Positions 1 to 8,480 of a stretch of DNA of 13,854 nt are shown one piece after another. Each line of letters opens with the position of its first letter. Within the stretch, counting starts at the first letter, position 1. The notes under the pieces were generated by a model. The model saw only the letters and a program-made list of their open reading frames with translations. It made no database searches and was not told where the DNA came from. The position numbers were made by a program, and so were the translations under genes. This DNA comes from Gemmatimonadaceae bacterium (GTDB lineage: Bacteria > Latescibacterota > UBA2968 > UBA8231), in the NCBI GenBank assembly GCA_002726335.1, contig PBSR01000120.1, forward strand, positions 1 through 13,854, written 5' to 3'.

Positions 1-82
1 AAGTCTCACACTCACCCTCAACGTCAAAACAACAACACCAACGCCCATACCACCGACTCGATCAAGCATTACTGAGACGGGC
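1..82. other. A/C-rich segment that replaces the 3' end of sucB
   Basis: This stretch is A/C-rich on the plus strand, with very few G, at roughly 45% GC against a window in the low 60s. It contains runs of CAA, AAC and ACC. The minus-strand sucB frame enters it after its last family-like residues (Ile-Leu-Gly) and stops at 62-64. No frame here continues the expected E2 C-terminus on the minus strand. On the plus strand, frame 1 is open from base 1 to a TGA at 73-75, which could be the tail of a convergent gene, but 24 codons are too few to identify. It is either a genuine rearrangement breakpoint or a contig-end/assembly artefact. Confidence 0.55.
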
Positions 83-1267
83 TCCTAGGATCCCCGTCTG
101 CGGTGGTGTCAGGATCGGCGTCGACATCATCGAGCCGAAGACCCCGCCGTTGGTGATGGTGAAGGTGCCCCCCGACAGCTCGTCGAGGGTGAGCTTGTTG
201 TCCCTGGCAGCGAGGGCGAGTCGTTTTATCTCCCCCTCGATCCCCGCCATCGACAGGTCGTGGGCGTGGCGCACGATCGGCACCATCAGGCCGCGTTCCG
301 AGGACACGGCAATGCCGAGATTAACGTAGTCGTGATAGACGATGTCCTCGTCTTCGACACTGGCGTTGACGGCGGGAATGTCCTGCAGGGCGATGATCGT
401 CGCCCGCGAGAAGAACGACATCAGGCCGAGAGAGACGCCGTGCTTTTCCTGGAAACGTTCCTTGTGACGCTTGCGCAGGGCCATCACCTGAGACAGGTCG
501 ACCTCGTTGAAGGTGGTCAGCATCGCCGCCGTGCGCTGAGCGTCGGTCAGGCGCTGGGCGATCCGCTTGCGGATGCGGGACATGGGCTCGCGGCGGGTCC
601 CATCCGCGGTGGGAGCTGGTGCGGCGGCCACCGGTGCGGGCGCCGGCTTCGGCTTGGGGGCAAACGCTTCTACTGGTGCCGGTGGCGGTGCCGGTTCAAT
701 GGGTGCTGCGGGTGCCGGCGCGCTCCTGGCCACTGCCGGGGCCGGTTCGGTTGCCGGCGACGCCGTGGCCTGATCACGGGCATCGCGTTCCTGCTCTTTG
801 AGCACTGCCAGCACGTCCTGCTTGATAAGGCGGCCGCCACGGCCCGTGCCTTCGATCTGCGACGGATCGAGGCCGTTCTCTTCCACGAGACGGCGGACCG
901 CCGGGCTCAGAGAAGACAGGTCCGTGACATCGGCGCTGTCCTCGACGGCTGCCGGCTCAGCCTCCTCGGCTGCGACCTCTACCGCTGGCGCGTCCTGGAC
1001 AGTGGCCCCGTTGCCGTCGCCAGCGGGAGCCGCGCCTTCCTCGATCTGCGCCAGCACATCACCCACCGACAGTGTATCATCGACTTTCTTCAACTGCCGC
1101 AGGAGTCCGGCGGACGGGGCCGGCAGGTCGACGTTGGCCTTGTCCGTCGCCAGGGTGCATATGGGCTCGTCCTTGTCCACGTAATCCCCGTCGGCACGGA
1201 GCCATTCGAGGACGGTCACCTCGCTCACCGATTCCCCGAGTTCGGGGATATCCACATCCACTGGCAT
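62..1267 (-). CDS. sucB: 2-oxoglutarate dehydrogenase E2, dihydrolipoyl succinyltransferase, C-terminally truncated
   Basis: This is the E2 core of the 2-oxoglutarate dehydrogenase complex, which transfers the succinyl group from lipoyl-lysine to CoA in the TCA cycle (cytoplasm). The lipoyl domain is residues 1-77, with the lipoylated Lys43 in a TDKA motif. The E1/E3-binding domain is about 118-156 (SPAVRRLVEE...GRGGRLIKQDVL). An Ala/Pro-rich flexible linker spans about 165-222. The acyltransferase domain begins at EPMSRIRKRIAQRL (228-240), followed by TTFNEVDLS, both SucB hallmarks. The frame stays family-like to PPQTGILG (388-395), then reads ARLSNA and stops. About 60-70 residues are missing, including the catalytic HxxxDG motif, so the product as drawn should be inactive. 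The ATG at 1267 has an AGGA 6 nt upstream and lies 16 nt after the sucA stop, so the two are one operon. Identity is certain; whether the truncation is biological is not. Confidence 0.93.
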   Translation of the reverse strand: MPVDVDIPELGESVSEVTVLEWLRADGDYVDKDEPICTLATDKANVDLPAPSAGLLRQLKKVDDTLSVGDVLAQIEEGAAPAGDGNGATVQDAPAVEVAAEEAEPAAVEDSADVTDLSSLSPAVRRLVEENGLDPSQIEGTGRGGRLIKQDVLAVLKEQERDARDQATASPATEPAPAVARSAPAPAAPIEPAPPPAPVEAFAPKPKPAPAPVAAAPAPTADGTRREPMSRIRKRIAQRLTDAQRTAAMLTTFNEVDLSQVMALRKRHKERFQEKHGVSLGLMSFFSRATIIALQDIPAVNASVEDEDIVYHDYVNLGIAVSSERGLMVPIVRHAHDLSMAGIEGEIKRLALAARDNKLTLDELSGGTFTITNGGVFGSMMSTPILTPPQTGILGARLSNA

Positions 1268-1283
1268 GGGGAATCCTGTCGGG

Positions 1284-3925
1284 TTAGCTGCCGTGGCCGC
1301 CGTCGATTCCGGCGACTCGGGATTTTGCGTCTTCCAGCCTCAGCTGCTTATCAGAGGCCACATCAAGAGCCTGCGCGACGATCTCCTGTTGTTCGTTCTG
1401 GTGCTGCATCGCATCACCGACGGCCGGGCTCGCCGCCTCGTCGCGGCCGACGTAGCGCAGATCGGTCTCGGGCGGCAGCAGGTCGTCGAGCAACGGTTGT
1501 ACGAAGTACCAGGCGCCCATGTTCAGCGCCTCCTCCTGCACCCAGAGGTACTCCTCGGCGTTGCGGTAGCGGCTGATGGCTCCCAGCAGCTCGGTCTCGG
1601 GAAAGGGGTACAGCTGTTCCATGCGCACGAGAGCGACTTCCTCGAGAGCCTTCTCCTCGAGTCCGGCGAGCAGGTCGTAGTAAACCTTGCCGCTGCACAG
1701 GATGACGCGACGGACGGCATCGGCGTCGGCCGCCTCAGCATCGATGACGTTGCGGAAGCCGCCCTCGGCAAACTCGGCGATATCGGACACGCAGCGCTTG
1801 TGGCGCAGCAGGCTCTTCGGCGTCATCACGATCAGCGGTTTACGGAAGTTGCGGTGCATCTGCCGCCGGAGCACATGGAAGATCTGTGACGGTGTCGTCG
1901 GATAGACGACCTGCATGTTGTTCTTGGCGCACAGCTGCAGGTAGCGCTCCAGGCGGGCGCTCGAGTGCTCGGGGCCCATGCCCTCCTGACCGTGAGGCAG
2001 CAGCATGACGATGCCGCACATACGGTGCCACTTGGCCTCGGCGCTGGCGATGTACTGGTCGATGACCAGCTGGGCGCCGTTGGCAAAATCGCCGAATTGC
2101 GCCTCCCACATGACCAGACGACGCGGGTCCGTGGAAGTGATGCCGTACTCGAAGCCCAGTACCGCCAGCTCCGACAGCATCGTGTTGAGCACGACGAACT
2201 CGCCCTGATCGCGTGCCAGATGTGTCAGCGGGCTGTGTTTCTCACCGGTCTCCACATCGTGCCACACACTGTGTCGGTGGGCAAATGTACCGCGCTGGGC
2301 GTCCTGGCCTGCGAGCCGCACGGGGATCCGTTCCAGCAACAGACTGCCATAGGCGAGCATCTCGGCACAACCCCAATCGACGGGGCGCTCCCCATTGGCC
2401 ATCTCGCGGCGCGCCTTGTTCAGTCGTTCCACGGTTCGATGCAGGTGAAATCCCTCCGGCGCCTGGGTGATCAGTCCGCCGAGACGCTTGAGAATGCGGT
2501 CGCTGACACCGGTGTCGGCGTCCCATTCCTGACCGGCCCAGGTGATGCCCTGCCAGACACCGCCGAAGGTGTTCGTCCTCGGCTTGACCTTCAGCCGTCT
2601 GGCCTTCTCCTGGCAGCGGTTGAGGACATCACGCACATCACCGCGCATCTCATCGGCCTCGCCCTGCGTCACGACACCGGCCTCGACGAGCGTCTGGCTG
2701 TAGAGCGTGGCCACCGTTGGGTGATCATTGATCGTGGAGTACATCAGCGGCTGTGTCAGCGTCGGATCATCCGCCTCGTTGTGACCGTACCGCCGATAGC
2801 ACTTCAGATCGATGAGAACGTCGCGCTTGAACCTCTGTCGAAATCCGATGGCCAGTCGTGCCGCATGTACCACCTGCTCCGGATCGTCGGCGTTGACATG
2901 GAATACGGGGGCCTGAATCTGCCGGGCGATGTCGGTGGGGTACTGGGTGAAGCGTGACTCCTGCGGCACGGCCGTGTAACCCAGCTGATTGTCGATGATG
3001 ATGTGGATCGTGCCGCCGTTCCAGTAGCCGTCGAGCTGAGACAGATTGAGCGTTTCGGCCACGGTACCTTGACCGGTGAAAGCGGCATCGCCGTGAATCT
3101 GCACCGGCACGACGCGACCCCGCTCCTTGTCGTGCAGGTAATCCTGCTTGGCCAGCACCATCCCCTCGATGATCGGATTCACCAGCTCTAGATGGCTTGG
3201 ATTGGGACTGAAAGACAGGTGCATCTTGCGCCCCTGCCGTGTAACGAAGTCGTAGGAGTATCCCTGATGATACTTGACGTCGCCCTCGTCTTCGGCGCCT
3301 TCTTCCCGTGACGCTCCTTCGAAGTCGGCGAGCATGATCTCATATGGTTTGTGCAGGATATGCCCCAGCACGTTGAGGCGGCCCCGGTGGGCCATACCCA
3401 CGACCATCTCTTCCACGCCCAGGCCGCTGCCCGTCTCGACGAGGGCATCGAGCAGCGGCAGCAGCGACTCGCCCCCTTCGATGCTGAACCGCTTCTGCCC
3501 GATGTAGCGCGTGTGCAGAAACTGTTCGAACTCTTCGGCCTCGACCAGCTGGAACAGGATGCGCCGCCGTTCCTCGGCGCTGTAGGTCAGCCGGCCGAGG
3601 ATGGGCTCCACCTTCTCCTCGAGCCAGGCCTCCTGTTCCTTGTCGGCCGTCGACATGGTGTCCAGGCCGAGGGTGCCACAGTAGGTCTGGCGCAGCACGT
3701 CGAGCAGGGCAACGAGAGACCCGTCGGTCTTGTAGCGGAAAGTGCCGAAACCGACGCCTTTCTCTAGATCCTCATCCGTCAGGCCGAACTCGGACAACTC
3801 GAGCAGGGGGTGGGTCGTCGGACTGTTGCCCAGAGGATCGAGCTGGGAGTAGGATCGGCGACGTACTGCTCGTAGAGAGCGTCGATGTAGTCGCTGTTGG
3901 CGCTGTTCCAATCGGTTGGACGCAT
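1284..3925 (-). CDS. sucA: 2-oxoglutarate dehydrogenase E1 (thiamine-dependent), broken reading frame near the N-terminus
   Basis: This is the E1 subunit of the 2-oxoglutarate dehydrogenase complex, which decarboxylates 2-oxoglutarate on thiamine diphosphate and passes the succinyl group to E2. The body (about 3845 down to 1284) is complete. Its landmarks are QLDPLGNSPTTHPL, the NPSHLELVNP histidine region (about 3173-3210), the thiamine-diphosphate segment from GDAAFTGQG to NQLGYT (about 2975-3092), MLLPHGQEGMGPEHSSARLE, and a C-terminal VGRDEAASPAVG. The N-terminal helix that docks on E2 is recognisable in another frame: ATG at 3925, MRPTDWNSANSDYIDALYEQ, ending YVADPT. Between YVADPT and QLDPLG the family normally has about 70-80 residues, including an RxRGH motif; here they are absent and the frame shifts. 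The body frame stays open up to 4142, inside purL, but that start is implausible. Likely a pseudogene, or an assembly collapse at the adjacent repeat. sucB follows 16 nt downstream. Confidence 0.9.
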
Positions 3926-4001
3926 ATGGCCTGAACCCGGTAACTGTAGTTGGCGCTGTTCCAATCGGTTGGACGCATATGGCCTGAACCCGGTAACTGT
4001 A
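3896..4001. repeat. Perfect 53-bp tandem duplication over the sucA start
   Basis: Two exact copies of a 53-bp unit lie head to tail, 3896-3948 and 3949-4001, with a decayed few bases of a third copy after 4001. Each unit carries, on the minus strand, the apparent sucA start codon (ATG at 3925 in the sucA-proximal copy, ATG at 3978 in the distal copy) and the first codons of SucA. Because 53 is not a multiple of 3, translation from the distal ATG reads SucA out of frame to a stop at 3772. Each unit also contains a small inverted repeat, TCCAA-TCGG-TTGGA. The exactness of the copies points to a recent duplication or an assembly artefact. Confidence 0.95.
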
Positions 4002-4058
4002 GATGGCGATAGAAGATAGCTTCTGTCGTGGCGTCCGCAAAGCAGGGAAATGACCACC

Positions 4059-4087
4059 TTGAGCGGGTGCCGGATGGGGCGTACGTT
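4059..4087 (+). promoter_or_regulatory. Possible weak promoter for purL
   Basis: TTGAGC at 4059-4064, a 17-nt spacer, and TACGTT at 4082-4087 give a weak sigma70-like match in the divergent sucA-purL gap. Transcription would start near 4094, about 40 nt before the purL ATG. The -10 is poor, so this is a suggestion only. Confidence 0.2.
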
Positions 4088-4135
4088 CTAGGGTCCACCC
4101 ACCACCGCTGGTGCTTTGCCCAGCCGAGAGCACGG

Positions 4136-7100
4136 ATGCCATTGCTGTCTTTCGACGGTCCCGAAGCCCTGTCGGCCTTCCGCCGGGCCGCCCTGCTGGA
4201 TCGATGTCGTCTCGCCATCCCCTCCCTGCGATCGCTCACCGCCCACTACATCTATATAGCAGACCTGGATGGCGTTCCGGACGCGGGGACGACACCGCGC
4301 CTTGGCAAGATCCTTGGTCTGGGCATGGATTCCGCCGACCCGGGCGAGACCGACGGGGCGTCCCTGCTGGTTGCGCCCCGCCCCGGCACGATCTCTCCCT
4401 GGTCCTCAAAAGCCACCGACATTCTGCACAACTGCGGGCTCACCTCGGTGGTACGCGTCGAACGTGCCATCCGCTACACCTTTGAAGGTTGCCGAGACGA
4501 CGTCCTGCCCAGACTGCACCCTCTCGTCCACGACCGCATGACGGAAGCCGTCATCGACGACCCGGCGCCCCTGTTCGAGCACATCTCCCCTCGGCCTCTG
4601 CAGACCGTCACCCTGATGGCAGACGGTCGCCCCGCCCTGGCCGAAGCCAACCGCAACTGGGGCCTGGCCCTGTCCGACGAGGAACTCGACTACCTGGCCG
4701 ACACCTACAGCCGCCTCGGACGGGATCCCTCGGATGTCGAACTGGTCATGTTCGCCAACGTCAATTCGGAGCACTGCCGCCACAAGATATTCAATGCCTC
4801 GTGGATCGTCGACGGCGTCGAGCAGGACCGCTCGTTGTTCGACATGATCCGCAACACTCACGCCTGTCATCCGGAACACACGATCAAAGCGTACAGCGAC
4901 AATGCCGGCGTCATCGAAGGGTTCGCGGCGGCCGTATTCCGCCCTGCCGCGGACGCTGGCTTCACGTATGGATCGGCCGAAGGGCAGACTCATATCGTCT
5001 GCAAGGTCGAGACCCACAACCACCCCACCGCCATCTCCCCCTACCCTGGAGCGTCCACGGGAGTAGGCGGAGAGATCCGCGACGAGGGCGCCACGGGAAC
5101 CGGATCGCGTTCACAGGCCGGCCTCTGCGCCTTCTATGTCTCCCACCTGCGGATCCCGGGCTGGGAACAGCCTTGGGAATCCCACATCGCCGAAGCCCCC
5201 GCCCGTCTGGCGCCCCCATTGCAGATCATGACCGAGGGGCCACTGGGTGGCGCCGGTTTTGGCAATGAATTCGGCCGCCCCAACGTCCTGGGTGTATTCC
5301 GCACCTTTGAGCAGGTCGTCGACGGCCGCCATCGCGGCTACCACAAGCCGATCATGGTCGCCGGTGGTTGCGGCCTCATCGACGCTGACCAGGTGACGAA
5401 GAAAGAACCGGCCACCGGCGACACGGTCATTCAGATCGGCGGCCCGGCCATGCTCATCGGTCTCGGCGGCGGCTACGCCTCCTCCATGGATTCGGGCAGC
5501 AACACGCAGGATCTCGACTTCGCCTCCGTCCAGCGCGACAACCCGGAGATGGAACGGCGCTGCCAGGAGCTTATCGACCGCTGCTACGGTCTGGGTGCAG
5601 CCAACCCGATCAAGTCGATCCACGATGTCGGCGCCGGCGGCCTGTCGAATGCCTGTCCCGAACTGGTCGAAGATGCCGGCGCCGTCTTCGATCTGCGTGC
5701 GATCCACAACGACGAGCCGGGCATGAGCCCCATGGAGATCTGGAGCTGCGAGGCCCAGGAACGCTACGTTCTCGTCGTCGGTGCCGAGGCTCTGCCGCGG
5801 TTCCGCGACCTGGCGGCACGTGAGCGCTGCCTCTTCGCCGAAATCGGCACCGTCACCGGGGACGGCAGGCTGACCCTCACCGACTCCCACTTCGAAGACC
5901 TTCCCATCGACCAGCTTCCTCTCGAGGTCATCCTCGGCAAGCCGCCACGTATGCTGCGTGACGTGACACGACGGCAGACGTCGGGTGGTGCTGGCGTTGC
6001 CGACATCGATCTCGCTGAGGCGGCGCGACGGGTGCTCCGCTTCCCCGCCGTAGCCGACAAGACATTCCTCATCACCATCGCCGATCGAACCGTGGGCGGC
6101 TGCATCGCCCGCGATCAGATGGTCGGCCCGTGGCAGGTGCCGGTTGCCGACTGTGCTGTCACCATCACCGGCTTCGGCGCCCATACCGGATCCGTCATGG
6201 CCATGGGTGAACGTACACCGGTGGCCGTCGTCGACGGACCGGCCTCGGGACGTCTTGCAGTGGCTGAAGCGATCACCAATCTGGCCGCCACCGATATCGG
6301 TCCCATCGAGAGGATCAAGCTGTCGGCCAACTGGATGTGCGCCTGCGGCGAAGAGGGCGAGGATGCAGCTTTGTTCGACACGGTGCGTGATCTCGGCCTC
6401 GACTTCTGCCCGGCCCTGGGTGTGTCGATTCCCGTCGGCAAGGACAGCCTGTCCATGCGCACAGTGTGGCAGGACAGCAACGGCAGAGATCAGGCCGTCG
6501 TCGCCCCCTTGAGCCTTGTGATCTCCGCCTTTGCCGGCGTCACCGACGTACGGCGTACGGCCACGCCCGACCTGAAACCGGGGGAGGACACGCGTCTGCT
6601 CCTCGTCGATCTGGGTCAAGGCCGGAACCGCCTCGGCGGATCGACGCTGGCCCAGGTGTTCGAGACGATCGGCGACGATGTGCCCGACGTGGCCGCCGCC
6701 GATGTGCGCGGGCTCTTCGCCGCGGTACAGTCGCTGATCGCCAGCGACCTGCTGCTGGCCTACCACGACCGCTCCGATGGTGGTCTGCTCGTCACCGCCG
6801 CCGAGATGGGTTTTGCCGGACGCCGGGGTGTGCACCTCGACCTGCCTGCAGACACCGATGCCACGGCGGTCCTGTACAACGAAGAGATCGGCGCCTTGTT
6901 GCAGGTGCGAGACAGCGATATGGCGAAAGTGCGAACCGTCTTCGACGAAAACGGAATCGGCAACTGCCTGCTGGATGTAGGCGGACCGACGGACGATGAC
7001 CGATTGGTGGTGACACAGGCCGGCGTTGAGCGGTTCAGCGAAGAGCTGGGCGTACTGGAGTCCGCCTGGTCAGAACTCACCTTCCGCATGCAGGAACGCC

Positions 7101-8005
7101 GCGACGATCCGGCGAGCGCCCGCCAGGAATACGAAGCCATCACGGATCGCGCCGACCCGGGGTTGAGCTTCCACGTCCCCTTCGACTTCGGCAGGACCAG
7201 CCCCTCAGGGTCTGAACGACCTCGCGTCGCCATCCTGCGGGAGCAGGGCATCAACGGTCAGGTCGAGATGGCCGCTGCCTTCGACGCCGCCGGCTGTGAG
7301 TCGGTGGACGTGACCATGACTGACCTGCTCGCCCACCGTGTGGATCTGGCCGACTTCGCCGGACTCGCTGCCTGCGGCGGCTTCAGCTACGGCGATGTCC
7401 TCGGCGCCGGCGCCGGTTGGGCCAACACGATTCTGTTCCACGACGACCTGCGCGCCATGTTCGCTACGTTCTTCGAGCGGGAGGACACCTTCTCCCTCGG
7501 CGTCTGCAACGGCTGCCAGATGATGAGCCTTTTGGGCGACGTTATCCCCGGGGCCGATCACTGGCCGAAGTTTCTGCGCAATCAGTCGGAGCAATTCGAG
7601 GCCAGACTGTCCACCGTAGAGATCATGGAGAGTGACTCCGTGCTGCTGCGCGGCATGGCGGGCGCGAGAATCCCGGTGCCTGTCGCTCACGGCGAAGGCC
7701 GGGCGGAGTTTGGCAAGGATGGAGACCTGGCGAAGCTGCAGCAGTCCGGCCGGATCGCCGCCCGGTACGTGGACAATCGCGGCGGTGTCGCGACTGAGTA
7801 CCCCGACAATCCGAACGGCTCGCCAGAGGGGCTGACCGCACTGACCGCATCGGACGGCCGCGTGACGATCATGATGCCCCATCCGGAACGAGTGTTCCGC
7901 AACGTGCAGCTGAGCTGGCGCCCAGCGGATTGGGACGGGAGGGAGTTCAGTCCCTGGCTCAGAATGTTCGAAAACGCAAGGGAGTTCGCCCAGGCAAACG
8001 CCTAG
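4136..8005 (+). CDS. purL: Phosphoribosylformylglycinamidine synthase, long single-chain type
   Basis: This enzyme converts FGAR, glutamine and ATP to FGAM, the fourth step of purine synthesis (cytoplasm). The chosen start, ATG at 4136 (MPLLSFDGPEALSAF), gives 1,289 residues, matching the roughly 1,295 of the long proteobacterial type; the frame is open further upstream to 4028 but that 36-residue extension has no family resemblance. A GAGAG lies about 8 nt upstream. Domains: an N-terminal PurS-like region, then the linker with NSEHCRHKIFN, the FGAM-synthase ATP-binding core (VETHNHPTAISPYPGASTG, SIHDVGAGGLSNACPELVED), the second AIRS-like half (VSIPVGKDSLSMRTVW), and a C-terminal class I glutaminase from about residue 1030 (RVAILREQGINGQ). 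The glutaminase triad is visible: Cys1124 in GVCNGCQ, and His1249 and Glu1251 in PHPER. All motifs are present and the gene looks intact, in contrast to the divergent sucAB. Confidence 0.98.
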   Translation: MPLLSFDGPEALSAFRRAALLDRCRLAIPSLRSLTAHYIYIADLDGVPDAGTTPRLGKILGLGMDSADPGETDGASLLVAPRPGTISPWSSKATDILHNCGLTSVVRVERAIRYTFEGCRDDVLPRLHPLVHDRMTEAVIDDPAPLFEHISPRPLQTVTLMADGRPALAEANRNWGLALSDEELDYLADTYSRLGRDPSDVELVMFANVNSEHCRHKIFNASWIVDGVEQDRSLFDMIRNTHACHPEHTIKAYSDNAGVIEGFAAAVFRPAADAGFTYGSAEGQTHIVCKVETHNHPTAISPYPGASTGVGGEIRDEGATGTGSRSQAGLCAFYVSHLRIPGWEQPWESHIAEAPARLAPPLQIMTEGPLGGAGFGNEFGRPNVLGVFRTFEQVVDGRHRGYHKPIMVAGGCGLIDADQVTKKEPATGDTVIQIGGPAMLIGLGGGYASSMDSGSNTQDLDFASVQRDNPEMERRCQELIDRCYGLGAANPIKSIHDVGAGGLSNACPELVEDAGAVFDLRAIHNDEPGMSPMEIWSCEAQERYVLVVGAEALPRFRDLAARERCLFAEIGTVTGDGRLTLTDSHFEDLPIDQLPLEVILGKPPRMLRDVTRRQTSGGAGVADIDLAEAARRVLRFPAVADKTFLITIADRTVGGCIARDQMVGPWQVPVADCAVTITGFGAHTGSVMAMGERTPVAVVDGPASGRLAVAEAITNLAATDIGPIERIKLSANWMCACGEEGEDAALFDTVRDLGLDFCPALGVSIPVGKDSLSMRTVWQDSNGRDQAVVAPLSLVISAFAGVTDVRRTATPDLKPGEDTRLLLVDLGQGRNRLGGSTLAQVFETIGDDVPDVAAADVRGLFAAVQSLIASDLLLAYHDRSDGGLLVTAAEMGFAGRRGVHLDLPADTDATAVLYNEEIGALLQVRDSDMAKVRTVFDENGIGNCLLDVGGPTDDDRLVVTQAGVERFSEELGVLESAWSELTFRMQERRDDPASARQEYEAITDRADPGLSFHVPFDFGRTSPSGSERPRVAILREQGINGQVEMAAAFDAAGCESVDVTMTDLLAHRVDLADFAGLAACGGFSYGDVLGAGAGWANTILFHDDLRAMFATFFEREDTFSLGVCNGCQMMSLLGDVIPGADHWPKFLRNQSEQFEARLSTVEIMESDSVLLRGMAGARIPVPVAHGEGRAEFGKDGDLAKLQQSGRIAARYVDNRGGVATEYPDNPNGSPEGLTALTASDGRVTIMMPHPERVFRNVQLSWRPADWDGREFSPWLRMFENAREFAQANA

Positions 8006-8143
8006 CACTCGAAGGCTGACAGGATCAAGGCTAGCCATCAACGATTCCGTGACGTTGCCACAGACCGAGCATGGCCGTCCGGGCGAGGGCGTAGCGGCGC
8101 CTTAGCGTAGGCCAGTCGGACGACGGATCAGGCCCCGCAGGGG

Positions 8144-8357
8144 TGGCGACAGGATGTCGCCATCGACTGAGCAGGAGGCCGTCGATGAAGCCGCTTGGCA
8201 GGCGAGACCGAGGCATTGCGGCCGGAGACAAGGCGCGCGACCGAAGCGGGTCAGTGGGACCCGTTGAGGGAGCGCAACGCAGGCTCCGGTCGCAAGGGCC
8301 GGTCGCAGCCCCAATGGGCTTCATCGACGGCCTCCATTGGATGTGGCGTTCAGTCGA
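8144..8357. repeat. Nested inverted-repeat element between purL and the Gfo/Idh gene
   Basis: The 475-nt gap 8006-8480 has no convincing gene but contains this structured element. A perfect hairpin TGGCGACA-gga-TGTCGCCA occupies 8144-8162. TCGACTGA at 8163-8170 pairs with TCAGTCGA at 8350-8357. Inside that, GGAGGCCGTCGATGAAGCC at 8174-8192 pairs perfectly with 8317-8335, and after two mismatches TTGG (8195-8198) pairs with CCAA (8311-8314). Further hairpins lie in the enclosed loop. The order and nesting suggest either a folded RNA or a small non-autonomous mobile element with terminal inverted repeats. I see no clear target-site duplication. The orientation is unknown; on the plus strand it could be the 3' region of purL mRNA or the leader of the operon starting at 8481. 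I do not recognise a known family. Confidence 0.75.
8237..8293 (+). other. Internal three-stem hairpin cluster of the structured element
   Basis: GCGACCG (8237-8243) can pair with CGGTCGC (8287-8293), closing a junction with two hairpins: CGGGTC (8247-8252) with GACCCG (8258-8263), loop 5 nt, and GGAGC (8269-8273) with GCTCC (8283-8287), loop 9 nt, where one base at 8287 is shared. A second CGGTCGC copy at 8300-8306 could replace the first as partner. The strand given is the one analysed; as DNA the symmetry is the same on both. The function is unknown. Confidence 0.5.
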
Positions 8358-8467
8358 CCCCGTCGGCACGACGCCCGGCCGCAGCGTCGGCGCCGCGGAG
8401 CCCTCGCACGGACGGCCACAGCACAGATCGATGCGACAAGACCAAAGCAGCATCACAGCACGCCAAC

Positions 8468-8473
8468 AAGGAG
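8468..8473 (+). promoter_or_regulatory. Strong ribosome binding site fixing a GTG start
   Basis: AAGGAG ends 7 nt before the GTG at 8481. It decides the start of the Gfo/Idh oxidoreductase, which has no nearby ATG, and shows that the operon is translated from the 3' side of the structured element. Confidence 0.75.
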
Positions 8474-8480
8474 CACGTAA

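Noticed and set aside
1..75. Plus-strand 24-codon open stretch ending at TGA 73-75 as the tail of a gene
   Set aside because: It is too short to identify and could arise by chance or from a contig-end artefact; recorded only as part of the breakpoint segment.
260..1576. Plus-strand open frame of 438 codons opposite sucB and the end of sucA
   Set aside because: Arg/Gly-rich composition with no domain; it is antisense to the lipoyl and acyltransferase domains.
4013..4026. Small inverted repeat AGAAG-ATAG-CTTCT in the sucA-purL gap as an operator
   Set aside because: The arms are only 5 bp and nothing else supports a binding site.
4028..4135. Earlier in-frame start for purL at 4028
   Set aside because: The extra 36 residues do not resemble PurL N-termini, whereas the ATG at 4136 begins the conserved domain and gives the normal length.
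3846..4142. Upstream extension of the sucA body frame to an ATG at 4142
   Set aside because: It reads the 53-bp repeats in two non-SucA frames, would overlap the purL start, and has no family resemblance.
5111..6835. Minus-strand open frame of 574 codons opposite purL
   Set aside because: It is a GC-driven shadow of purL, whose motifs cover the same bases on the plus strand.
8006..8040. Terminator after purL
   Set aside because: GGCTAGCC and nearby GGCT/AGCC pairing are short and are not followed by a T run.
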